Source: Gammaproteobacteria bacterium (lineage in GTDB: Bacteria > Pseudomonadota > Gammaproteobacteria > SG8-11). From it: a stretch of DNA of 27,623 bases. Both the position numbers and the translations under genes were made by a program. This document shows, piece after piece, positions 7,837-12,732 of this stretch. Under the pieces are notes generated by a model. That model worked only from the letters and a program-made list of their open reading frames with translations. It did not search any database and was not told the DNA's origin. Location of the stretch: NCBI GenBank assembly GCA_016200445.1, contig JACQEQ010000182.1:1-27623 (forward strand). The letters are read 5' to 3'. How positions within the stretch are numbered: the stretch's first letter is position 1; every line of letters starts with the position of its first letter.

Positions 7837-8083
7837 AATGCATGCGGAATTGCGCTCTCAAAAATGCAGGGGTATTTCCAAATAAACGCGCCAGGCGCAA
7901 TGCCATCGCGGGACTGACAGCGCGTCGTTCGCGCAAAACTTCGTTGACCGATTGCCTTGAGACTCCAAGCGACTCGGCCAACTCGATCACCGACAAGTTG
8001 TAATCCGGCAAAAAATCTTCACGCAACATCGCGCCAGGGTGGGTTGGCCGCCGGCGTGCTTTTCCAGTGTTTGGCAAACTCAT
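7667..8083 (-). CDS. higA: HigA-type XRE antitoxin with chimeric C-terminus
   Basis: DNA-binding antitoxin that neutralises HigB and represses the operon. The ATG at 8083 is chosen because AGGAGG (8096-8091) lies 7 nt upstream; another ATG at 8089 is too close to it. Residues 16-70 carry the HigA pattern: HPGAMLREDFLPDYNLSVIE, helix-turn-helix LAESLGVSRQSVNEVL, then ALRLARLFGNTP. Homology stops at about residue 74; usual family members go on with F-W-x-N-x-Q and end near 95-100. Here repeat A1 begins and the frame runs another 60 codons antisense to the 3' end of the fic pseudogene, giving 138 aa. The DNA-binding part looks intact, but the tail is probably the result of a recombination event. 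It follows higB by 16 nt in the usual toxin-first order. Confidence 0.85.
   Translation of the reverse strand: MSLPNTGKARRRPTHPGAMLREDFLPDYNLSVIELAESLGVSRQSVNEVLRERRAVSPAMALRLARLFGNTPAFLRAQFRMHFNVADTTRRARCRAGGGVRVRPVTEVLLEGVAIRASEFDGFAHSDTTMLAGELDDL
7831..7868. repeat. Direct repeat A, copy 1
   Basis: 38-nt sequence starting CGTTGAAATGCATGCGGAAT. A second copy at 9447-9484 in the same orientation differs at only 3 of 38 positions. This copy contains the stop codon of the fic pseudogene (TGA 7834-7836), and on the minus strand it encodes the point where HigA similarity ends. It therefore sits exactly at the junction of two gene fragments. Confidence 0.75.
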
Positions 8084-8099
8084 AGGCATTCCTCCTGCG

Positions 8100-8381
8100 T
8101 CAGTGATAGTCCGCGAATTCCACGTCATAGGCGTCACCGTCTTGAAATCTGAAACAGATTCGCCATTGGTCATTCACACGGATGCTGTATTGCCCTTTGC
8201 GATCACCTTTCAATGCTTCGAGTCGATTGCTGGGAGGCACCCTCAAATCCTGGAGACACGTCGCATGATTAACGTAGTCCATCCTGCGCGCAGCTCGCGT
8301 GGCTAAATCAGGATGAATGCCCTTGGCGTGTTGATTCAAGAACAACTCACGCGTGCGCTTGTCGGCAAAAGTCTTGATCAA
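8100..8381 (-). CDS. higB: HigB/RelE-family toxin
   Basis: Ribosome-dependent mRNA interferase of the HigB (killer) branch of the RelE/ParE superfamily. I choose the TTG at 8381 (93 aa, the usual size, giving M-IKTFADKRTRELFL) because GGAG lies 10 nt upstream; ATG at 8405 would add eight residues that do not fit the family. Diagnostic strings: KGIHPDLATRAARRMDYV, LRVPPSNRLEALKGDRKGQY, and SIRVNDQWRICFRF followed by DAYDVEFADYH. Nothing is missing, so the toxin looks functional. Its stop is followed 16 nt later by higA, giving the toxin-first order of higBA operons. Transcription should be repressed by HigA. Confidence 0.9.
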   Translation of the reverse strand: MIKTFADKRTRELFLNQHAKGIHPDLATRAARRMDYVNHATCLQDLRVPPSNRLEALKGDRKGQYSIRVNDQWRICFRFQDGDAYDVEFADYH

Positions 8382-8405
8382 GCAATATCGTCTCCGGATA
8401 AACAT

Positions 8406-8690
8406 AACTGTAACGTGGTGCGTGACAGACTACAACACGGCGATGCGTGACGCGGATGCGAGTTGTCAGAAATATATCCGGGGAGCCCGGCGAAATTCGC
8501 CGGGTGATGAGTCCCTCGTAGCTGCTTTCGAACGAGAAAATGCGGTGCTCGCGGACTATCGCGGTTGCCGTTAGGAGTCAGATGATGAATAGAATGTACA
8601 ACCCACCGCATCCTAGCGAAGAGTGAAGGACGGGCCGTTCGTCGACACCGGCTCACGGAGTTTGCCAAACGCATAATGGCCCGTAGCCAT
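8406..8690. other. Spacer between higB and the HI1420-type antitoxin, with a perfect hairpin
   Basis: 285 bases with no supported gene. The notable feature is a hairpin at 8486-8504: CCCGGCGAA, one unpaired A, TTCGCCGGG. No T-run follows on either strand, so it is not a standard intrinsic terminator. It could be an operator for higBA, a transcript-end structure for the upstream module, or a repeat remnant. The higB promoter must lie in this spacer, but no clear -35/-10 pair was identified. Confidence 0.4.
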
Positions 8691-9008
8691 TCATGCTGCT
8701 TTTGCAGGGCCTTCGATGCCGATCTTCAAGCCCAAAGATTTAATCACCGCGAGAAAAGTTTTCAGCGTCGGATTCCCATGCGGAGAAAGCGCGCGGTAGA
8801 GAACTTCACGACGAATCCCTGCGTCCGCCGCAAGCTTACCTACACCGCCGTAAGCCTCTGCAACGTGCCGCAATGCAATCATCAAAACAGCAGGTTCCTG
8901 CTCGTCTTCCAATGCCGCTTTTAGATATTCAAGTGCATAAGCGGGGTCGGCGCGCAGCTCGCGCACCATCACTTCATCATTACTGATACTCTTTTTGCGT
9001 TTACTCAT
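8691..9008 (-). CDS. HI1420-type addiction module antidote protein
   Basis: 105-residue helix-turn-helix antitoxin of the family described for Haemophilus HI1420 (partner of the HI1419 toxin). ATG at 9008 with GGAG six bases upstream; a GTG at 9011 would add one residue. The first half has the acidic segment ADPAYALEYLKAALEDEQEP and ALRHVAEAYGG; the second half the helix-turn-helix GKLAADAGIRREVLYRALSP followed by HGNPTLKTFLAVIKSLGLKI, both hallmark strings. Its start overlaps the stop of the toxin remnant by one base (TGATG). With the toxin internally deleted, this antitoxin appears orphaned. It may still regulate its own promoter or cross-protect against related toxins. Confidence 0.88.
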   Translation of the reverse strand: MSKRKKSISNDEVMVRELRADPAYALEYLKAALEDEQEPAVLMIALRHVAEAYGGVGKLAADAGIRREVLYRALSPHGNPTLKTFLAVIKSLGLKIGIEGPAKAA

Positions 9009-9163
9009 CACGATCTCCGCTTGAATTCTTTCAGCAGCATGGCGGCCCGCTCGATATCGCTTTGCTGTTTGCGCTTATCGCCGCCGCACAGCAACAAAAT
9101 ACCTTCGATACCAGCAGATTACTAACCCGCCGGAAATACGCTACGAGTTTGGATGATCGTCAT
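9008..9163 (-). pseudogene. HI1419-type RelE/ParE toxin remnant with internal deletion
   Basis: Read from ATG at 9163 the strand gives MTIIQTRSVF, the normal N-terminus of HI1419-like toxins, then hits a TAG after three more residues. In another frame the same stretch continues as GIEGILLLCGGDKRKQQSDI followed by ERAAMLLKEFKRRS and a TGA at 9010-9008, the normal C-terminus (LLxGGDKxxQxxDI motif). About half of the expected 100 residues, including the central fold, is missing between them. The stop overlaps the antitoxin start as in intact pairs. This is a dead toxin beside a conserved antitoxin. Confidence 0.82.
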
Positions 9164-9417
9164 GCCGATCAGAGTGCGGGTGTCAACGCCAAGGGCTGAC
9201 AATGCAATAATGCAAGCCAGATCCGGTTACTCCCAACAACAAGACACGTTCCAGTGTCGTAAACTGAGCAATTCACCCCGCATTGTGGGTTCGATGTCGT
9301 TTGAACAACGCCCGGTCGCTGGCACAATAGCGCGAATGAATTCGCATCTACCTGCTCAATTTACTGGCACCGGGACTTGGTAGGAATTTTCAGCGCCAGA
9401 GAGACTCATTGTGAAAG

Positions 9418-9441
9418 AAATATAGAAGCGTCTCCCTTTCC
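9418..9441 (+). repeat. Repeat R, copy 1 (partial)
   Basis: Contains ATAGAAGCGTCTCCCTTTCC, a slightly diverged copy of the core seen at 9531-9553 and 10503-10526. It lies five bases before repeat A copy 2. Confidence 0.6.
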
Positions 9442-9446
9442 ATTCC

Positions 9447-9484
9447 CGTTGAAGTGCATGCGGAATTGCGCACTCATAAATGCA
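9447..9484. repeat. Direct repeat A, copy 2
   Basis: Starts CGTTGAAGTGCATGCGGAAT and matches repeat A copy 1 (7831-7868) at 35 of 38 positions in the same orientation. The interval between the two copies (about 1.6 kb) holds higBA and the HI1420-type antitoxin with its toxin remnant. Confidence 0.75.
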
Positions 9485-9502
9485 ATAACGCTACAGCCGT
9501 CC

Positions 9503-9553
9503 AAACGTAGCTTTGGGATTGGGGATCACTAAAAATAGAAGCGTCCCCTTTTT
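9503..9553 (+). repeat. Repeat R, copy 2 (left flank of vapBC)
   Basis: About 51 nt beginning AAACGTAGCTTTGGGATTGG and ending with the core AAAAATAGAAGCGTCCCCTT plus T's. The core is identical in copy 3 at 10476-10526 and the preceding 28 nt are similar with one indel. Both copies are in the same orientation about 972 bp apart and bracket vapBC. Confidence 0.78.
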
Positions 9554-9695
9554 ACGCGTTACGTTCGCTCCTTAAACGGATTCAGCGGCGCGCGGTTGGA
9601 ACGCGGATTTTTACACCCTCAAATCGTGTACGCGTCGCCCTAACGATCAGAATGCGCAACCCGCCACATCCCGACTCAACACCGTAAGCTCGCGC

Positions 9696-9741
9696 TTGCA
9701 AGACCAGTTCAGATACGTATATTATTTGTTTTTTTATACGT
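9696..9741 (+). promoter_or_regulatory. vapBC promoter with overlapping operator palindrome
   Basis: TTGCAA (9696-9701), 16-nt spacer, TATATT (9718-9723) form a plausible sigma-70 promoter. An inverted repeat ACGTATA (9715-9721) / TATACGT (9735-9741), with 13 nt between arms, covers the -10 and the expected start site. This is the usual place for an antitoxin operator, so repression by the VapB-like protein or the complex is likely. Confidence 0.6.
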
Positions 9742-9753
9742 GGAGTTAAACTC

Positions 9754-9990
9754 ATGGCCGCGACAAAATTAACCCTGCTGGTCGACAAGAAAATTATCGA
9801 ACGCACCAAGCGTTACACCAAACATCACCACACAACCATTTCGCGTCTGGTGTCGCGGTTGTTGGAACGACTAACCCACGCTGACACGGAAGAATTACCA
9901 CCTGCCGTAGTGCGGCTGGTCGGCGTATTGCCGAAAGAAGCATCGTTAGACGAGCATCACACTCGTCTGCGTGACAAGTACAAATTATGA
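9754..9990 (+). CDS. VapB-like antitoxin (DUF6364-like, ribbon-helix-helix)
   Basis: 78 aa. The N-terminus MAATKLTLLVDKKIIERTKR with YTKHHHTTISRLVSRLLERL is the ribbon-helix-helix pattern of the DUF6364 antitoxin group; the C-terminal half is the toxin-wrapping tail (KEASLDEHHTRLRDKYKL). GGAG nine bases upstream of the ATG at 9754 sets the start. Its stop overlaps the toxin start by 4 nt (ATGA at 9987-9990), so the two are translationally coupled in the antitoxin-first order. A promoter with a palindrome that should be bound by this protein lies just upstream. Cytoplasmic; binds VapC and operator DNA by family analogy. Confidence 0.85.
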   Translation: MAATKLTLLVDKKIIERTKRYTKHHHTTISRLVSRLLERLTHADTEELPPAVVRLVGVLPKEASLDEHHTRLRDKYKL

Positions 9991-10406
9991 AACTCTTGCT
10001 GGACGCGAACGTCGTGCTCGACGTGCTCGCGATGCGCGAACCACACTGGAAAGCCAGCGCAGGTGTACTGGCACGCGTGGAGTCGGGCAAAGCCAAGGGG
10101 TTGATCGCTGCGCACAGCGTGACGACCATCTATTACCTGCTCAGCAAACACCTCAACCGCAAAAAAGCACGTGCCGCAATTGTGCAACTGCTCAATGTCC
10201 TGGACGTTGCCGCCGTGGACCACCACGTGGTCTCGGACGCATTGTCACTCGGCTGGGAAGACTTTGAAGACGCCGTGCAAGCCGCTGCCGCCTTGCATGC
10301 GAAAGCAACTCATTTGATTTCGCGCAACCCGAAAGACTTCGCGACGCTCACGATCCCCGTGTTGACACCCGATGAATTTCTGCGCGGCGAGCTGTTGGCG
10401 GAATAG
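9987..10406 (+). CDS. vapC: VapC-type PIN-domain endoribonuclease toxin
   Basis: 139-residue PIN-domain nuclease; relatives cleave tRNA or rRNA when freed from their antitoxin. The acidic Mg2+ site is visible: Asp6 in MKLLLDANVVLDVL, the SVTTIYYLL segment near 44-52, acidic cluster EDFEDAVQ with Asp95, and the late ISRNPKDF motif near 112-118. Full family length and no lesions, so it is probably functional and held in check by the overlapping antitoxin gene. The pair lies between two direct copies of repeat R, which suggests it moved as a unit. The RNA target cannot be predicted. Confidence 0.93.
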   Translation: MKLLLDANVVLDVLAMREPHWKASAGVLARVESGKAKGLIAAHSVTTIYYLLSKHLNRKKARAAIVQLLNVLDVAAVDHHVVSDALSLGWEDFEDAVQAAAALHAKATHLISRNPKDFATLTIPVLTPDEFLRGELLAE

Positions 10407-10442
10407 CGCAGAAAGCAGACCCATGGATCAAAAATAATCCAA

Positions 10443-10778
10443 CTACACAAACCTGACCCCGGTTTTCGACCATCGCAACGTAGTTTTGAATTGTGAATCA
10501 TCAAAAATAGAAGCGTCCCCTTTTTTCCGCGATGGCGAACCAGAATAACTTTTTGTCCCATTAACACACGAACCACGGCCATCATCAGTTTCTGTATCGT
10601 AACCTTGTCCGTTTGTGTAGTAAGTGTCAGTAGTATTGCCGCTTCCCGCTGCGATTCCTTGGACTGTCGTAGGCGATATTGTCGCATTGAAAGGTGTACT
10701 GCTTAATGCGTATGAGTATGTAGTGACGGGAACTGCAACTACTGCAAACAGCAGTGAACACAACTTGCTCGGTTTCAT
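10443..10778 (-). CDS. Small predicted secreted protein whose 3' end is replaced by repeat R
   Basis: Up to 111 residues from ATG at 10778, with a convincing signal peptide (KLCSLLFAVVAVPVTTYSYA, cleavage near residue 25). The next 50 residues are Ser/Thr/Gly/Asn-rich (ATISPTTVQGIAAGSGNTTD, later NGQGYDTETDDGRGSCVNGT), as in extracellular or surface proteins. From about residue 83 (RKKGDASIFDD...) the coding sequence is antisense to repeat R copy 3, so the true C-terminus was probably lost to recombination there. I do not recognise a family. The start has only a weak GGA-type ribosome-binding site. Likely a truncated gene rather than an active one. Confidence 0.4.
   Translation of the reverse strand: MKPSKLCSLLFAVVAVPVTTYSYALSSTPFNATISPTTVQGIAAGSGNTTDTYYTNGQGYDTETDDGRGSCVNGTKSYSGSPSRKKGDASIFDDSQFKTTLRWSKTGVRFV
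10476..10526 (+). repeat. Repeat R, copy 3 (right flank of vapBC)
   Basis: Same orientation as copy 2. The core AAAAATAGAAGCGTCCCCTT followed by T's is identical, with similar flanking sequence (AACGTAG, then TTTG). It is preceded by CCTGACCCCGGTTTT at 10452-10466, a phrase that from memory recurs in proteobacterial intergenic repeats; that recollection is unchecked. Confidence 0.75.
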
Positions 10779-10851
10779 TTTTGATATATTTCCATTTCGT
10801 TAGAGGTAGTTGCAAAACTCATCATTTACGGTTGAATTATTGCTGCAAAAA

Positions 10852-10941
10852 TCATCTTCCACGGCGATCAGACAACGTGCGGCTTGATGCGGGCGGGGTG
10901 TTTTGCAAGAGGCTCACTAAAAATGCAATTGCTCTGTTCAT
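10852..10941 (-). CDS. Possible 29-aa peptide with strong ribosome-binding site
   Basis: On the minus strand GGAGG (10953-10949) stands 7 nt before ATG at 10941. The frame gives MNRAIAFLVSLLQNTPPASS then RTLSDRRGR and stops at 10854-10852. The hydrophobic start resembles the beginning of a signal peptide, so this may be the 5' stump of an exported protein. Alternatively it is a leader peptide for the secreted-protein frame that starts 73 nt downstream at 10778. Unrecognised. Confidence 0.35.
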   Translation of the reverse strand: MNRAIAFLVSLLQNTPPASSRTLSDRRGR

Positions 10942-11234
10942 TTTCAAACCTCCAAGTTAAACAAGCGATAAGCAGGTAGGACTTGCACTATTGCATTTAC
11001 ACTCCAGGCAACTTCGTTGCTGCGCTTTACCAACCCACACAGCACCTCACAATCACCTATCGCATCGCCTCAACCGCTCGAACGTGACCATACAAAACCA
11101 CGCGCACTTCGCATACCCCCAGAATCGGGGGTTCGGAGACGATTGTTGGCAGATTTTTCACAGCGCGCACCGCCGTGATCGCCACTGCGGCCAACAACTT
11201 CTTACCAGCCAAGTAAATGCATTAGCGAAGCATT

Positions 11235-11257
11235 CCTTCCCCCTGCAAGGAGGAAGG
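11235..11257. repeat. Hairpin repeat, left copy
   Basis: Inverted repeat CCTTCCCCCTGC / aaggAGGAAGG, imperfect. It is a diverged version of the perfect hairpin at 11357-11379; together they bound about 145 bp. Confidence 0.55.
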
Positions 11258-11356
11258 TGACGACTGCATGGATGCAAGAGGTAGAGCAACGCAGGAGCAG
11301 TTGCCGAGGATGGGAGTGATCGAAAATACCGTGTTGCTTGCACACCCCCATCCCGG

Positions 11357-11379
11357 CCTTCCCCCTTGCAGGGGGAAGG
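11357..11379. repeat. Hairpin repeat, right copy
   Basis: CCTTCCCCCTTGC and GGGGGAAGG pair almost perfectly. Preceded by CACCCCCATCCCGG, a combination resembling dispersed intergenic palindromes in many proteobacteria. No T-run on either strand. Confidence 0.55.
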
Positions 11380-11387
11380 AGAATGGG

Positions 11388-11490
11388 CTATCTCGCCACC
11401 AACTTCGTAACAAGTTCGCCACGCGTGCGCGCGCCCAAACGCTGTTGCAGTTTGCGCATGTGATCGATAACAACTCCGCAAGTCAGTCTT
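11388..11490 (-). pseudogene. 3' remnant of a LuxR-type regulator (helix-turn-helix tail)
   Basis: The minus strand reads VVIDHMRKLQQRLGARTRGE followed by LVTKLVAR and a TAG at 11390-11388. This matches, residue by residue, the last 30 residues of the LuxR-type gene at 12733 (TVIDHVRKLQTRLAVRNRSE, LVSKLVAG). At DNA level the two are clearly related but diverged, so it is a remnant of a paralogue, not a recent copy. Homology stops upstream at about 11490, just before the UPF0175 antitoxin gene. No start codon or N-terminal domain remains. Confidence 0.8.
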
Positions 11491-11554
11491 GCCACGACCT
11501 ACCCGTCGCCGCACAATGAAATCCGTTGAAATTCATTCGCACAGGAGCCCGACT

Positions 11555-11806
11555 ATGCACGCTCTGTCACTTCCATATCCGGACGATCTTCTGGTGACAT
11601 CCGGCAAGGCACCACAGGAGCTGGAGGAAGAGTTGGCTTTTCTGTTAGCCGCTAAACTGTTTGAACTGCACCGTCTTTCCGTAGGCAAGGCCGCCGAGTT
11701 TTGCCGCATGAACAAACTGCGGTTTATGTATGAACTCGGCCGCTTACGTATCCCGGTAATCAATCTCGACGACGACCAGATCGCCGACGAGCTGCGCGAT
11801 GCCTGA
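11555..11806 (+). CDS. UPF0175-family antitoxin
   Basis: 83 aa from the ATG at 11555, chosen because CAGGAG stands 7 nt upstream; longer upstream starts lie inside the luxR remnant. Family signature: KAPQELEEELAFLLAAKLFE, then LHRLSVGKAAEFCRMNKLRF, i.e. the short helical protein that resembles a winged or helix-turn-helix element. The C-terminus IPVINLDDDQIADELRDA is typical (Y/D-rich end). It overlaps the DUF3368 gene by 8 nt, the standard arrangement for this toxin-antitoxin pair. Probably binds and inhibits the downstream PIN-like nuclease and represses the operon; this is inferred from family pairing. Confidence 0.87.
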   Translation: MHALSLPYPDDLLVTSGKAPQELEEELAFLLAAKLFELHRLSVGKAAEFCRMNKLRFMYELGRLRIPVINLDDDQIADELRDA

Positions 11807-12305
11807 CACCCAGCATCGTCAAACTATCGTTGGCGACAGCGGCCCACTGATTGCGTTGGCCATTATCGGGCAACTGGAACTGCTGCCCCGCCTGTACCGA
11901 CGCGTGATAATTCCACAAACCGTGTGGCATGAAATCACCGTACAAGGCGCGGGCCTGCCCGGTGCGCTGGAAGTCAGCCGGATCACCTGGCTAGATATTC
12001 AACGGGTCGAGTCTCAACAATTGCAGTCACTGGCAATTCTGGTGGATCGTGGCGAAGCCGAGGCCATCGCCTTAGCAATGGATAACCCCGGCAGCACGGT
12101 ATTACTGGATGACGCGCAGGCACGCCGCGTAGCCGAGCGCTTTGGGGTAGATCGCATTGGTACGCTGGGCATATTGCGGAGAGCGAAGAACGCCGGGTTG
12201 CTCCGCGCGATCAAGCCTTACGTGGAGCAACTACAAACGAACGGCATTTTCATGCGACAGTCCCTGATCGATGCGGTGCTGCGTGATGTTGGCGAAATCG
12301 CCTGA
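11799..12305 (+). CDS. DUF3368 PIN-like nuclease, toxin of the UPF0175 pair
   Basis: 168-residue PIN-fold protein. Key strings: IVGDSGPLIALAIIGQLELL with the first acidic residue at Asp13, the central GEAEAIALAMDN, the metal-site DD in VLLDDAQARRVAERF, and GTLGILRRAKNAGLL. The length is standard and there are no interruptions. It starts within the end of the antitoxin gene (8-nt overlap). DUF3368 proteins are accepted VapC-like toxins by family and context; the RNA substrate is unknown. The module lies between a luxR 3' remnant (11388-11490) and the 3' end of a luxR-type gene (12733). Confidence 0.9.
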   Translation: MPDTQHRQTIVGDSGPLIALAIIGQLELLPRLYRRVIIPQTVWHEITVQGAGLPGALEVSRITWLDIQRVESQQLQSLAILVDRGEAEAIALAMDNPGSTVLLDDAQARRVAERFGVDRIGTLGILRRAKNAGLLRAIKPYVEQLQTNGIFMRQSLIDAVLRDVGEIA

Positions 12306-12374
12306 TGTAAAAAAGTTGCGCTTCCATACGTAAAGCAACAAAGAGCGAACGAAAATATTACGAGGTGGCCAGCC

Positions 12375-12599
12375 ATGAAAAATGAATATGATCTTGCAAA
12401 AATGAAAGCGCGAAAAAATCCATATGCGTCGAAATTGAAAAAGCCCGTCACGATGCGGCTTAGCGAAGACGTGATTGGCTATTTTAAGGCGATGGCGGAA
12501 GATGCTGGCGTTCCTTATCAGAGCCTAATCAACTTGTATCTTCGTGACTGCGTTGCTCACCATCGTAAGCTCGACATCAGTTGGCTGGCCAAGCCTTAA
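12375..12599 (+). CDS. BrnA/CopG-like antitoxin, apparently orphan
   Basis: 74 aa. GAGGTGG upstream of ATG at 12375. The pattern KARKNPYASKLKKPVTMRLS followed by EDVIGYFKAMAEDAGVPYQS and LINLYLRDCV is that of short ribbon-helix-helix antitoxins related to BrnA. Members usually follow a BrnT-type toxin gene, but the 69 bases between the DUF3368 stop and this start contain no coding sequence, so no cognate toxin is present. It may act as a solitary repressor, or have been carried along with the preceding module. Functional assignment beyond DNA-binding antitoxin-like protein is inference. Confidence 0.75.
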   Translation: MKNEYDLAKMKARKNPYASKLKKPVTMRLSEDVIGYFKAMAEDAGVPYQSLINLYLRDCVAHHRKLDISWLAKP

Positions 12600-12732
12600 C
12601 GTAAGTGGTGCCATATCTCGTCTGAGCTCGGCCCTAAACTTGAGCAAGGTTTCGGGACCCGGCAGCGCCGCCCCGCTTTCGATCCGAGCATAGCAACGGA
12701 TTTTTCGATTCGAAACGCGCTCCGCCGTGCCC

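Larger units (their letters stand above)
9164..9753. other. Repeat-rich spacer between the deleted toxin and vapBC
   Basis: 590 bases with no supported gene. From 9164 to about 9415 I see nothing recognisable. From 9418 to 9553 it holds repeats R1, A2 and R2 in a row, and from 9696 to 9741 the vapBC promoter. The mix suggests repeated recombination at this point. Confidence 0.5.
10942..11387. other. Non-coding stretch with two inverted-repeat elements
   Basis: No convincing gene. The part 10960-11220 shows nothing I can assign. The part 11235-11379 holds two related C/G-rich hairpins in one short element (listed separately). The remainder abuts the remnant of a LuxR-type gene starting at 11388. 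Confidence 0.45.

Noticed and set aside
8378..8674. 98-codon minus-strand frame upstream of higB
   Set aside because: Overlaps the true higB start, has unusual composition and no family similarity.
9503..10526. Integron attC sites flanking vapBC
   Set aside because: The repeats are in the right places, but the inverse-core and core motifs (RYYYAAC, GTTRRRY) and the imperfect palindrome expected of attC could not be found, and no integrase is present.
10991..11260. 89-codon plus-strand frame in the gene desert
   Set aside because: No ribosome-binding site, no recognisable protein features, and it runs into the hairpin repeat.
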